Shown here one piece after another: positions 56,634-64,000 of a stretch of 64,000 nucleotides of DNA (positions within the stretch are counted from its first letter, which is position 1; the number at the start of each line of letters is the position of its first letter). The position numbers and the translations under genes were made by a program. Below the pieces are notes generated by a model. The model saw nothing but the letters and a program-made list of their open reading frames with translations, searched no databases and was not told the DNA's origin. The stretch covers positions 208,577 to 272,576 of the IMG/VR virus record IMGVR_UViG_3300023174_000042. One strand, written 5' to 3'. The stretch comes from a virus.

Positions 56634-56656
56634 CTAAACTTTTATTATAAATACTT

Positions 56657-57007
56657 TTAATCTTCAAACTTCAAATCGACCGTTCTTAACATCCACATTG
56701 GTTTTTCTTTAACATCCAAATTCATTACCCATTCTTTGGCTGATGGTATATAATTATAAAGATCTTCACGACAATGATCCTCACCGACATATCTAGTATA
56801 AACCGTTTTACCATCACTGTTTATGAATGACTCTCCAAATCTTTTTTCACATTCAAATATACCTTCCGAATGGTGTCTCCACATTCTGTGTAATGAATTT
56901 CCATACCAGCTCTTGGTCTCATCAAACCAATTATGTATATGAATGTAGTCTTCTATTTTTCCTCCGTATTTTTTAACGGAACTTTTTGCATGAATTAAAG
57001 GGTGCAT
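56657..57007 (-). CDS. DUF6915-type protein
   Basis: A 116-residue protein opening M-H-P-L-I-H-A-K-S-S-V-K-K-Y-G-G, then I-H-I-H-N-W-F-D-E-T-K and H-R-M-W-R-H-H-S-E-G-I-F. This matches DUF6915, small phage and bacterial proteins whose repeated His may bind metal. No tag or membrane segment. It lies between the HNH gene and the 55896 gene. Confidence 0.7.
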   Translation of the reverse strand: MHPLIHAKSSVKKYGGKIEDYIHIHNWFDETKSWYGNSLHRMWRHHSEGIFECEKRFGESFINSDGKTVYTRYVGEDHCREDLYNYIPSAKEWVMNLDVKEKPMWMLRTVDLKFED

Positions 57008-57011
57008 AGTT

Positions 57012-57779
57012 TTATATTTTTATTAGTTTATTTGATTTTTTCAAATTATCCTCTTTCCATAGTGGTTGTAAGTTTGTATAATGACACAATTTATATACCT
57101 CTTCTTCAGAATTGGCGGATGATAGTGGAATTATATGGTCAATGTGCCACTCATTTCTATTTTCCCAAGTCATACCATTTGAGAATTGTTTTTCTAAATG
57201 TTCTTTTAATTCTTTTGGGAAACAACCAATAATTTCAAAAGTTTTATTTTTTTTTGACATATTTTTTGTTTTCAAAAATTGGAGGAGTCTACCCCTACAT
57301 CTTCTTATTAAGTTTACTATCATGTCATTTTGATTTCTTTCGTAATTATACTTATTAATGTGTTCTCTATTATTTTTGTTCCATATTTTTTTGTAATTTT
57401 TTTTCCGTTCTTTATTTTTTTCAGACCATAATTTTACTCTTTTTTTATGATACTCTAAGTTATTGTAATAATATTTTTTTAATGTTTTTTTGACTTTTTC
57501 AGGGTTTTTTTTTCTATATTCAACACTTATTTTTATAAATTTATCAGGATTTTCGTTATAATATTTTTTTCTATAATTTTTTACTTTTTCTTGGTTTTCA
57601 TCCCTCCATTTTTTTTGTATTTCGTTCCGTATTTTTCTATTATTTTTGGAGTAATCTCTACTGTATTCATTTACACATAATTTACATTTTGATCTAAAAC
57701 CATTTTTAGTTTTAGAACATTTATGAAACTCACAAACTTCCTTAATAATACCACATTTACTACATTTTTTTGTTTCCAT
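57012..57779 (-). CDS. HNH endonuclease, homing-type
   Basis: A 255-residue basic protein. The N-terminal C-S-K-C-G-I with C-K-L-C-V forms a zinc ribbon, followed by long Lys/Asn/Arg-rich helices. The HNH domain lies at the C-terminus: W-H-I-D-H-I-I-P-L-S-S, then L-Q-P-L-W-K-E-D-N-L-K-K-S-N-K. Proteins of this layout cleave DNA and often move as homing endonucleases. It overlaps a 48-residue ribbon-helix-helix gene by 20 bases. Confidence 0.8.
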   Translation of the reverse strand: METKKCSKCGIIKEVCEFHKCSKTKNGFRSKCKLCVNEYSRDYSKNNRKIRNEIQKKWRDENQEKVKNYRKKYYNENPDKFIKISVEYRKKNPEKVKKTLKKYYYNNLEYHKKRVKLWSEKNKERKKNYKKIWNKNNREHINKYNYERNQNDMIVNLIRRCRGRLLQFLKTKNMSKKNKTFEIIGCFPKELKEHLEKQFSNGMTWENRNEWHIDHIIPLSSANSEEEVYKLCHYTNLQPLWKEDNLKKSNKLIKI

Positions 57780-57906
57780 AATGTTCTTGTAATAGTCTAT
57801 TTATTAATGCAGATTTATTGGTAAGATCTTTTTCTAATTTTTCATAAATCTCTATATTGAGAGTTATTGAGATTTTCTTTTTTGTAATTTTACCTTTTGT
57901 CTTCAT
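57760..57906 (-). CDS. Small ribbon-helix-helix-type protein (48 aa)
   Basis: A 48-residue basic protein: a Lys-rich start, one strand (K-I-S-I-T-L-N-I-E), then two helices (Y-E-K-L-E-K-D-L and S-A-L-I-N-R-L-L-Q-E-H-Y). This is the arrangement of ribbon-helix-helix (CopG/Arc-type) DNA-binding proteins. ATATTTAT lies 5 bases before the ATG. Its end overlaps the HNH gene start by 20 bases in another frame, so it may regulate or accompany that endonuclease. Confidence 0.65.
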   Translation of the reverse strand: MKTKGKITKKKISITLNIEIYEKLEKDLTNKSALINRLLQEHYGNKKM

Positions 57907-58032
57907 ATATTATAAATATCTACTAGTTATGTAAAAATCATACTTTACATACTTTTTTAATTAATAATTGATAATTTTTATTATTATATTATTATAAAAT
58001 ATAAACTATTTATTTCAAAAAAGAAATTAATA

Positions 58033-58863
58033 ATGGACCCTACAAAAATTCTTTTACTTGTAAAATATACTAAACAAATTCACAAATCTTTAAAGGATTT
58101 TTCAAATTCTGATATTTTTAATACTATTGCAGACATCAGAAATAAAATCTATAATGATGAGTTCTTGAGTTTATATCTTTCTAAATTAAATGGTTCTGAG
58201 GAATTATACTTGTTTTTTTCAATTTATCTTTATCATAAAAATGGTGACGCTGCAAAATCAGTAAAGTATGTTTTAGAAAATTTAAAAGGATATTTTTTTT
58301 CAGAATTTGAAAATGATGGATATAAATTAGAAGAGTGTGGAAATTGCTATGGTTACGGAAGAGAAGATTGTGACTATTGCGATGGATCAGGAACTGAAGA
58401 ATGTAGAGAATGTAGTGGTGAAGGAGTTGTTACTTGTGATGACTGTGGTGGTTCAGGTGAAGATGAAGATGGACAAAGATGCGAAACTTGTAATGGAGAT
58501 AGTCACGTAACTTGTGAAGATTGCCAAGGTCGTGGTTCTTCTACATGTAATAGTTGTGGTGGTGATGGTCATTTTGAATGTAATGATTGTAATGGTTCAG
58601 GCGAAGTAGAAACTGACGAACTATTAGTTAATGAAGTAAATTCTTCAGTTTACACACTAAATAATTTGGACTTAATTTTTGATGAAGGTGAATTGATAAA
58701 TGAAAAAGTCTATGAAACTAGAGTCTTAATACAGCCTTATTTTAGAATAGCAAAATGGTCAGGTGATTATACAGTTGATGAAATTGAATATGAATTTGAT
58801 TTAGAAAATTTGGACTTTTCAAATGGTTATCTTGTTTTATATAACGGAAGATTACCTGTTTAA
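58033..58863 (+). CDS. CXXCXGXG zinc-repeat protein (DnaJ central-domain-like)
   Basis: A 276-residue plus-strand protein. Residues about 96-195 hold seven or eight CXXCXGXG-type units (C-G-N-C-Y-G-Y-G, C-D-Y-C-D-G-S-G, C-R-E-C-S-G-E-G, C-D-D-C-G-G-S-G and so on), twice as many as in DnaJ. There is no J domain, and the flanking parts are helical and acidic. It may bind unfolded proteins or metals, or regulate redox. It stands alone between divergent and convergent minus-strand genes. Confidence 0.75.
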   Translation: MDPTKILLLVKYTKQIHKSLKDFSNSDIFNTIADIRNKIYNDEFLSLYLSKLNGSEELYLFFSIYLYHKNGDAAKSVKYVLENLKGYFFSEFENDGYKLEECGNCYGYGREDCDYCDGSGTEECRECSGEGVVTCDDCGGSGEDEDGQRCETCNGDSHVTCEDCQGRGSSTCNSCGGDGHFECNDCNGSGEVETDELLVNEVNSSVYTLNNLDLIFDEGELINEKVYETRVLIQPYFRIAKWSGDYTVDEIEYEFDLENLDFSNGYLVLYNGRLPV

Positions 58864-59361
58864 AAACTTCAACTTATACATTGTTGAATAGATCAATTCT
58901 TGAATTCCATCAATTTGATTTTGAATGTAAGTATCTTCACAACAATCTCTTTTTTCTTCTATTGTGTTTAATAAACTTGTAAAGTATTTTAAAACTTGAT
59001 TTTTGTTTTTATAAGTTTGATTTTTATATGACTTATAATTTTTTAAAAGTCCGTATTTTCCTTGAAAAGATTCAATTAAACTATCAACAAGCTCATCAAT
59101 TCCTTCATAGTATTTTTGAAGAGATTTGTGTTCTGCATATGAATTTGTTCCTAAATGGAAAATATGAACTTGTGTTTGTGAATGTAATAATTGACAAACC
59201 ATTTCACAAAAATCTTCGTTATGACTTGAAGAAGTTTGATCTTCATTTTCATCAGTATCATCGTTTTCTTTTTGGTCATCATCGTCATCTTCTTCTTGTT
59301 CCCAAAGATTTCTTCTTTTTAATTCTTCTTTTAGTTTTTCTGTCAAATCAAACTTATTCAT
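58852..59361 (-). CDS. DUF5856-type ferritin-like helical protein
   Basis: A 169-residue protein. A tag-like basic start (N-K-F-D-L-T-E-K-L-K-E-E-L-K-R-R) is followed by a long acidic linker (E-E-D-D-D-D-D-Q) and a helical domain: H-S-Q-T-Q-V-H-I-F-H-L-G-T-N-S-Y-A-E-H-K-S then Y-Y-E-G-I-D-E-L-V-D. This fits DUF5856, a phage family with ferritin-like helices; a metal role is possible. It overlaps the 58033 gene by 12 bases at their ends. ATATTTAT-like sequence precedes it. Confidence 0.7.
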   Translation of the reverse strand: MNKFDLTEKLKEELKRRNLWEQEEDDDDDQKENDDTDENEDQTSSSHNEDFCEMVCQLLHSQTQVHIFHLGTNSYAEHKSLQKYYEGIDELVDSLIESFQGKYGLLKNYKSYKNQTYKNKNQVLKYFTSLLNTIEEKRDCCEDTYIQNQIDGIQELIYSTMYKLKFLNR

Positions 59362-59400
59362 AATATATTTTTATTATAAATATATCTAAAATAAAATTAG

Positions 59401-60093
59401 TTATAAAAAACTAACCTCATTTGTTATTGGGTTCCAATCAATGTGCCATGGCAATTGAGAATATAGGTATCGTTCATTCAATACTGACGCATTAAAGAAA
59501 TGTGTATTTCCGTCATAATAATGTCCGTAACCACTATGAATGTGACCACAGATATGAATCTTTGGCTTAATTTGTTTGATTCGTTCAGCAAGTAACTCAC
59601 AACCCAAATGTTGTCCTCGACGACCTTCAACATCATCTAACATACCCCAAGCCGGACCGTGAGTAATTAAAATATCTATGTCATCAGGAATCATATCCCA
59701 AACCTTTTTCAATTCTTCACCGTTTCGTTCTAAGTTAAATGCCCAATTATAGAACTCAGGTTGCCAAGGACTACCCCAAATTTTAATTTCAGGTCCATCA
59801 CCATCTTGGATGATCATTAACTCATCTTCAAGATATTCAATAGTTTTGTAACCTGTAAGTAATCCTTTAATTTTTTCAACATTATTTTGAAACCCCCAGT
59901 CGTGGTTACCAGCAATAAAAACTTTAGTAGTGTAGTTGTTTAAACCGTCATACCATTTAGCAAATTCTTTGATCTCATGCTCATACCCCATAGAAGAAAT
60001 ATCTCCGGCATGTAAAAGCAAATCACCACCCTTCAAATCACCTGTAACGTGTTTGTGTTTGTTGTGAGTATCAGAAATTATTGAAATTCGCAT
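59401..60093 (-). CDS. Calcineurin-like metallophosphoesterase
   Basis: A 230-residue enzyme with all five metallophosphoesterase blocks: S-D-T-H-N-K-H, G-D-I-S-S, G-N-H-D-W, T-H-G-P and G-H-I-H-S-G-Y-G-H. It would hydrolyse phosphomono- or diesters with two metals; the substrate is unknown. Full family length. It has a TATATTTG box 20 bases upstream and no tag, so it is likely an early cytoplasmic enzyme. Confidence 0.85.
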   Translation of the reverse strand: MRISIISDTHNKHKHVTGDLKGGDLLLHAGDISSMGYEHEIKEFAKWYDGLNNYTTKVFIAGNHDWGFQNNVEKIKGLLTGYKTIEYLEDELMIIQDGDGPEIKIWGSPWQPEFYNWAFNLERNGEELKKVWDMIPDDIDILITHGPAWGMLDDVEGRRGQHLGCELLAERIKQIKPKIHICGHIHSGYGHYYDGNTHFFNASVLNERYLYSQLPWHIDWNPITNEVSFL

Positions 60094-60113
60094 TGTTTTT
60101 ATTTTTTATATTA

Positions 60114-60121
60114 CAAATATA
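60114..60121 (-). promoter_or_regulatory. Bacteroidota-type -7 box TATATTTG
   Basis: TAnnTTTG match 20 bases upstream of the metallophosphoesterase start at 60093. Confidence 0.5.
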
Positions 60122-60201
60122 ATAAAAATTAAATTTATAACAAATACTTTTTTATATTAAAAAAAAGTTTTATGTTTGTAAAAATTAACTAAATCTGTAA
60201 T

Positions 60202-60654
60202 ATGACAAAAGAAAAAATTAATCACAATCTAAGAAGACTTAGAAGAAAAACATCTCTAATTTTCAACAAACTTTTAAATCCTTCACATCACGAAAGAAAG
60301 GTAAAAAAACCTTTAAACATGACTGAAAGTGAGTCTCAAGCAGTTCGCATTTGGACCAAAGTAGTTCATCATAAAGATAGCGAACTAATGTATAACCCTA
60401 AAACTCATGACTCTTACGCTGTTTGGGAATCTCCAAACGGAATGATTTATCTTTTTTTAGAAAAAGAAAAAATGAGAATTATAAATACTGTTGTTGGTTA
60501 CGATGTAAAATTAAGTGACAAAGTTGATCATTGGTGTTCATCTATATTTGCAAGAGAAGTCGATAAAAGAAGAACCAAATTTAAAATGGATGCTGAGTCG
60601 AAAGTTACTCACTCTTTGGATTCTTTAGAAAGTAGATTAAATCTACCAAATTAA
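60202..60654 (+). CDS. Basic hypothetical protein
   Basis: A 150-residue protein with an Arg/Lys-rich N-terminus (N-H-N-L-R-R-L-R-R-K-T-S) and a mixed alpha/beta remainder (G-M-I-Y-L-F-L-E-K-E-K). A Trp-Cys pair (D-H-W-C-S-S-I) is the only striking motif. It is plus-strand, alone, and followed by a strong bidirectional terminator. Function unknown. Confidence 0.6.
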   Translation: MTKEKINHNLRRLRRKTSLIFNKLLNPSHHERKVKKPLNMTESESQAVRIWTKVVHHKDSELMYNPKTHDSYAVWESPNGMIYLFLEKEKMRIINTVVGYDVKLSDKVDHWCSSIFAREVDKRRTKFKMDAESKVTHSLDSLESRLNLPN

Positions 60655-60660
60655 AACAAA

Positions 60661-60690
60661 AAAAGGTAAGAATTAATCTTACCTTTTTTT
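60661..60690. terminator. Bidirectional terminator
   Basis: AAAAGGTAAGA-ATTAA-TCTTACCTTTT is a perfect 11-base pair hairpin with a T run, between the convergent genes 60202-60654 and 60706-61590. Confidence 0.9.
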
Positions 60691-60705
60691 TTTAATCTTT
60701 TTTTA

Positions 60706-61590
60706 TTATAGACTAAGTAACATGTCAATTAGTTCTTGTTGAGGGAACATATCGGTTTTGTCCTTTCTTGTGTTTGTATGTGTCCACATCCCTTTGACTT
60801 TTCCGTAATAAGCATTTTCGTTAAAATCAAATGCCTTTACACCATTCTTTTTAATTTCTGAAATTAAACCTGAATGAATATCAATATTATCTCTTTTTGC
60901 AACAAACAAAATAAGTTCTTTCAATGTTGAAAGTTGTTTATCTGAATATCTGTGCCAAGTTTTATGTCCTCTAAACACTTGGTTTAATTCAACAATTTGT
61001 TTTGGGTCTGCTTTTTGTCCTGAATAAGTTTTTCCTTCATTTATCGGTCCAAAATTACAAGTTTCAATACCAACAGAATGTGAATGCATGTATTCAGATC
61101 CATTATCACCTAAATGCCATGCGTAACCTCCTTCTGGAAATGCTTGAACAATTGTTCCGTCATAAGTTTCATCTCCATTAAAAACAGATTGACCTCCTAA
61201 TACAAACTCTGTTGCAATTCTTCCTCTTGTGTCGTTATTCCACATTGTAACCACTTGATAAGGATTATTACCTCCAGCGGTGTGATGTAAAAATAAATAT
61301 TCTTTTTTTGTTGGTCCTTTAAGATATTCGTCTTTATCTAAATACTTTTGATTGAAAATAAGTTTATTAGATGAATCAAATGATTCAGAAAGATCTGTTG
61401 TAATTTCAAATCCCATCACATTCCAAGTTTTTTCATCAACTTGACCTGTTTCTTTTAATTTATTTTCTTTTTGGAATTTTTTAACGGCCTCTTCTGTTTT
61501 TTTTCCAAAATCTCCATCAACTTTGATTTTTAAAAATCTTTGTAGTTGTTCTACTTTTTTTCCTTTTGATCCTAATTCCAATGTTTTCAT
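60706..61590 (-). CDS. N-acetylmuramoyl-L-alanine amidase with PG-binding domain
   Basis: A 294-residue endolysin-type enzyme. Residues 1-65 are a peptidoglycan-binding domain (L-G-S-K-G-K-K-V-E-Q-L-Q-R-F-L, V-D-G-D-F-G-K-K-T-E-E-A-V). Then an Amidase_2 domain follows: Y-L-F-L-H-H-T-A-G-G (first zinc ligands), A-W-H-L-G-D-N and V-G-I-E-T-C-N-F. A late H-S-G-L-I-S also fits. It cuts the MurNAc-L-Ala bond. The start at 61590 gives the natural PG-binding N-terminus. No tag, so it is probably the lysis enzyme. Confidence 0.85.
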   Translation of the reverse strand: MKTLELGSKGKKVEQLQRFLKIKVDGDFGKKTEEAVKKFQKENKLKETGQVDEKTWNVMGFEITTDLSESFDSSNKLIFNQKYLDKDEYLKGPTKKEYLFLHHTAGGNNPYQVVTMWNNDTRGRIATEFVLGGQSVFNGDETYDGTIVQAFPEGGYAWHLGDNGSEYMHSHSVGIETCNFGPINEGKTYSGQKADPKQIVELNQVFRGHKTWHRYSDKQLSTLKELILFVAKRDNIDIHSGLISEIKKNGVKAFDFNENAYYGKVKGMWTHTNTRKDKTDMFPQQELIDMLLSL

Positions 61591-61613
61591 TTTTTTATTT
61601 TTAAATTTATTTT

Positions 61614-61952
61614 TTAATTTTCTCTGTCGTAAGATTGAAATACACAAACAAAAATTAAGTCTTGTTTGCTTCCACTTTTATTAAATACTTTATGAAAAGC
61701 CCCGTCAGGAATCATAACAATATCTCCTGAACTAACTTCAAAAGTTTCTTCATCTAATTGCATGGTTCCACTTCCACTTTTAAAAAAGTAAATTTCTTCT
61801 AATCCTTCATGTAAATGTCCTGATGTTTGTTTGTTTGGATGTAAAATAGTTTTGGACAAAACCATGTTGTTTAATTTTCTGTTGTCTTCTACAACATAAA
61901 CGTCATTATCTCTAATAATGTTTCCTAATAAATTATCTGTTGTTACTTTCAT
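61614..61952 (-). CDS. Cupin-domain protein
   Basis: A 112-residue beta-barrel protein. The cupin motifs are present: H-P-N-K-Q-T-S-G-H-L-H-E-G-L-E-E-I-Y-F-F (metal ligands His, His, Glu) and D-G-A-F-H-K-V-F-N-K-S (last His). Such small cupins bind a metal and a sugar or small acid; the reaction is unknown. It lies 23 bases upstream of the amidase and overlaps the 61949 gene by 4 bases. Confidence 0.8.
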   Translation of the reverse strand: MKVTTDNLLGNIIRDNDVYVVEDNRKLNNMVLSKTILHPNKQTSGHLHEGLEEIYFFKSGSGTMQLDEETFEVSSGDIVMIPDGAFHKVFNKSGSKQDLIFVCVFQSYDREN

Positions 61953-62194
61953 TTTTTTGTTTCAATTTCTTCAATATTAATATCTGAAGAATTAAAGTTT
62001 AATTGTTTTTTCCAATCACCCAAATTAAGTGTTGTCCAAACTTGTTTTTCTTTGTTATATAAAGTAACCATAAGATAATTTAGTTCTGAAATAAATATTT
62101 TTTCTAAAATATATTTTTTATTTATATTTTTTTTAAATGAAGGAAAGTCTCCGTCTGATAATTGTGGGTCATCCCACGATGTGTCTCTATTCAT
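61949..62194 (-). CDS. Small hypothetical protein
   Basis: An 81-residue protein (N-R-D-T-S-W-D-D-P-Q-L-S-D-G-D-F-P-S), with charged and aromatic residues and no recognised domain. It overlaps the cupin gene by 4 bases, so the two are coupled. It lies just downstream of the 62199 peptide gene (4-base gap). Confidence 0.6.
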   Translation of the reverse strand: MNRDTSWDDPQLSDGDFPSFKKNINKKYILEKIFISELNYLMVTLYNKEKQVWTTLNLGDWKKQLNFNSSDINIEEIETKK

Positions 62195-62198
62195 AATT

Positions 62199-62324
62199 TT
62201 ATTTTTTTAATCTATAACCAATAAACCATAAATCAACTCTGAAAAACCAATTACCGTCGTGTTTTCCAAAACCAATTCTAATCATCCGATTATTGTGGTT
62301 AAGTTTTATTTTATCAATTTTCAT
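62199..62324 (-). CDS. Small conserved-looking phage peptide (41 aa)
   Basis: A 41-residue frame between thyA and the 61949 gene. It reads N-R-M-I-R-I-G-F-G-K-H-D-G-N-W-F-F-R-V-D and then L-W-F-I-G-Y-R-L-K-K. I recall similar R-I-G-F-G-K ... W-F-F-R-x-D-L-W peptides from other phages, role unknown. It starts 2 bases after the thyA stop, as expected in an operon. Confidence 0.6.
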   Translation of the reverse strand: MKIDKIKLNHNNRMIRIGFGKHDGNWFFRVDLWFIGYRLKK

Positions 62325-62326
62325 TT

Positions 62327-63358
62327 TTAATTTGAAAGCGGCATTTTGATAGTCGGGTGTGATTGGTAGTTCTCTAACGTAATATCATCCAAAGTATATT
62401 CTGAAATATCATTAACATCTCTATCGGATAATTTTACTGTTGGTAATTCATATGGTTTTCTTGTTAATTGTTCTTTAATTGGTTCAATGTGATTACGATA
62501 TAAATGAACGTCTCCTCCATTGTAAATCAATTCGTCAGGAACCATATTAACTTGTTTGGCAATAATCATCAATAATAATCCGTATGATGATAAATTAAAA
62601 CTCAACCCCAATCCTACGTCGGTACTTCTCATATTAAACATTAAAGATATTGCTCGTTTAGGGACTGGATATAATTCATTAATTTCCTCATGAGTGCATT
62701 TATTAAAATCAAACGGGTCAAATACTTTATATGTTTTAGAGGCCAAATCAAATCGTTCTTTAATAGATAACTCTCTTGTATAAACTTGAAATCCATAGTG
62801 ACATGGTGGTAACACTTGATGTGGCAAATCCGATGCGTTCCACGCTGACAAGAGTAGCCTGCGACTATCAGGATTTGTTTTAAGATCGTTGATTAGATTT
62901 TGGATTTGGTCTATACCTTTATTACCAAATTCATCATCAGACTTACCATTCCAGTTACGCCAGCCGTGACCATAGATTTTTCCTAATTCGCCCCATTGTT
63001 TAGCAAACTCATTATCTGTTTTGATTCTATCCACAAACATTTTTTCATCCAAATGTGGTTCCCAAGGTTGGACTTTGTTTGAATAATTTTTATAAGCATC
63101 ACCATTCCAAATATGACAATCATTATCAACAAGGAACTTAATGTTTGTATCACCACGAAGAAACCATAATAACTCGGTCACCATAGTCTTCCAAGCCATT
63201 TTCTTTGTTGTAAGAAGTGGAAATTTACCATCTTTAAATTTGTATCTAATAGACCGTCCAAATACACTTAAAACTTCACCATTACGTGTATTCTTTTTAA
63301 TACCATTATCCAAAATGTCTTGAAGTAATGCTAAGTATTGTTTATCTAGTTCGTTCAT
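62327..63358 (-). CDS. thyA: Thymidylate synthase
   Basis: A 343-residue enzyme converting dUMP to dTMP with methylene-tetrahydrofolate. Motifs: W-F-L-R-G-D-T-N-I-K-F-L, the nucleophilic Cys in L-P-P-C-H-Y-G-F-Q-V-Y, R-S-T-D-V-G-L-G-L-S-F-N-L-S-S-Y, and D-V-H-L-Y-R-N-H. It is longer than the E. coli enzyme (264), mainly from inserts around residues 85-140 and 200-235. It overlaps the 63342 gene by 17 bases. As in T4, it supplies thymidine nucleotides for phage DNA. Confidence 0.9.
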   Translation of the reverse strand: MNELDKQYLALLQDILDNGIKKNTRNGEVLSVFGRSIRYKFKDGKFPLLTTKKMAWKTMVTELLWFLRGDTNIKFLVDNDCHIWNGDAYKNYSNKVQPWEPHLDEKMFVDRIKTDNEFAKQWGELGKIYGHGWRNWNGKSDDEFGNKGIDQIQNLINDLKTNPDSRRLLLSAWNASDLPHQVLPPCHYGFQVYTRELSIKERFDLASKTYKVFDPFDFNKCTHEEINELYPVPKRAISLMFNMRSTDVGLGLSFNLSSYGLLLMIIAKQVNMVPDELIYNGGDVHLYRNHIEPIKEQLTRKPYELPTVKLSDRDVNDISEYTLDDITLENYQSHPTIKMPLSN

Positions 63359-63554
63359 ATTCTTTTTGTTTTAAATCTAATTCACTTTCATAAAAATAAG
63401 GACAACACCATTTTCTTTCATCACAATTAAGCTTAATCATTTTTCCATTATAACAACCCACTTGAGTTACTGTAGCCCAACCACTATATCTAGTTTTAAC
63501 TCTGTCACCTACTTTTAAGTCACTAAATGTCATTGTTCTCTTATTATTTCCCAT
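63342..63554 (-). CDS. Small hypothetical protein, KOW-like
   Basis: A 70-residue protein: T-F-S-D-L-K-V-G-D-R-V-K-T-R-Y-S-G-W-A-T-V-T-Q-V resembles a small SH3/KOW barrel with two Cys later (C-D-E-R-K-W-C-C). It overlaps thyA by 17 bases and the 63530 gene by 25. Nucleic-acid binding is possible but unproven. Confidence 0.6.
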   Translation of the reverse strand: MGNNKRTMTFSDLKVGDRVKTRYSGWATVTQVGCYNGKMIKLNCDERKWCCPYFYESELDLKQKEYERTR

Positions 63555-63733
63555 TTAAAATTATATGTCTGACCTATTGTATCACCAACATCATTAGAAT
63601 GCAGGATAAGCATAGTGTTTTCTTTATCATTTAATAGTGAAGTAAACCACTCTAATTCTTCTTCATCACTATGTGAATACCAGGTATCTTCATCAAACTC
63701 AATTTCTGCCTCAATTTTTATTTTTGCTTTCAT
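63530..63733 (-). CDS. Small acidic hypothetical protein
   Basis: A 67-residue protein (K-A-K-I-K-I-E-A-E-I-E-F-D-E-D-T-W-Y) of a two-strand, one-helix type. It heads the thyA operon on the minus strand. The promoter should lie in 63734-63800, where only ATTTAG-like AT-rich sequence is seen. Function unknown. Confidence 0.55.
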   Translation of the reverse strand: MKAKIKIEAEIEFDEDTWYSHSDEEELEWFTSLLNDKENTMLILHSNDVGDTIGQTYNFKWEIIREQ

Positions 63734-64000
63734 ATCATTTCTATTTAGTTAATGTGGCAAAATTTACCCCTTATCCTTTATTGATTTGTTCTTGTTGTTT
63801 AGTTAATAAATTACGCCATTAAAACGGCGGATAACAGTCGGTAAGCACCATTAAAACGGATGCATACCTTTATGTTATACACAATACTAATCCATATATT
63901 TTCGACCAATACCTAAAATTTCTTCTCGTGAAACAGCACTTAATGATGTTAATACCTCAAATAGAAATCTTTTGTTATGGATAGTCCCATTAAAACAATT
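63734..64000. other. Gene-free right end with three CCATTAAAAC repeats
   Basis: No credible gene. CCATTAAAAC occurs at 63816-63825, 63848-63857 and 63987-63996. The first two sit in small hairpins (GCC...GGC and GCACC...GGATGC) with the repeat as loop. The window ends just after the third copy. Confidence 0.5.

Noticed and set aside
63816-63996. CRISPR array edge
   Set aside because: The repeat is only 10 bases and the spacing irregular (32 and 139 bases). No array can be claimed within the window.

Overview
The window looks like part of a large, AT-rich, T4-like (myovirus-type) phage genome infecting a Bacteroidota host. This rests on inference from several signals. Genes are dense and mostly on the minus strand, often touching or overlapping by 1-4 bases, with a set of phage-borne tRNAs. 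Phage enzymes include a GH24 lysozyme, an amidase, thymidylate synthase, UmuC and a UvrC-like nuclease. Host clues are promoters of the Bacteroidota TAnnTTTG type, the absence of Shine-Dalgarno sites, and an 815-residue protein with SprB repeats and a type IX secretion (CHU_C) C-terminus.

The dominant theme is a family of about 37 otherwise unrelated minus- and plus-strand proteins that share short amphipathic N-termini. The main types are K-R-I-I-R-L-T-E-S-D-L, M-K-I-I-I-T-E-D-Q, M-K-E-L-I-R-H-I-L-K-E-E, M-N-L-Q-E-Q-I-R-R-I-L and N-E-E-I-x-R-I-x-x-I-M-G-L. Nearly all end in (L/I)-x-E within 10-35 residues. This matches the capsid-targeting sequences of T4 internal proteins, which the prohead protease removes at (L/I)-x-E. 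The tagged set appears to be a payload packed inside the capsid and injected with DNA. It includes HExxH proteases, a ParB-like protein, a PD-(D/E)XK-like nuclease, a DHH phosphoesterase, lysozymes, membrane-active proteins and many unknowns. One 1018-residue member repeats the cleavage motif before each internal module and reads like a polyprotein of such payloads.

Layout. 1-5000: small genes and two tRNA clusters (Asp, Glu, fMet, Ile, a tRNA-like element, Phe; Arg and Ser). The tRNA-Arg(UCU) gene is interrupted by a 202-base group I intron. 5000-23900: tagged virion-type proteins mixed with plus-strand islands (lipoprotein, GMP reductase, holin-like protein, FKBP/SlyD) and the T9SS protein. 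23900-29800: small membrane proteins, terminators, and short tagged genes whose promoter-plus-tag segment is duplicated almost exactly. 29800-31450: gene-poor, structured DNA with G tracts and long inverted repeats. 31450-41060: dense tagged genes including the polyprotein. 41100-48200: Vsr-like endonuclease, DHH protein, UmuC/UmuD-like pair, GNAT, short UvrC. 48200-54100: tagged lysozyme and a glycosyltransferase cluster. 54100-57900: last tagged genes, a PD-(D/E)XK-like protein, HNH endonuclease and a 48-residue ribbon-helix-helix protein. 58000-63700: CXXCXGXG zinc protein, DUF5856-like protein, metallophosphoesterase, amidase, cupin, thymidylate synthase. The right end carries a small repeat in a region without a gene.

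Two start-proximal promoter-like boxes recur: TA(T/A)(A/C)TTTG before metabolic and unknown genes, and ATATTTAT before tagged genes. Both often lie exactly 4-5 bases from the start codon, which would make many mRNAs leaderless. All functional names rest on motif recognition by eye; no searches were run.
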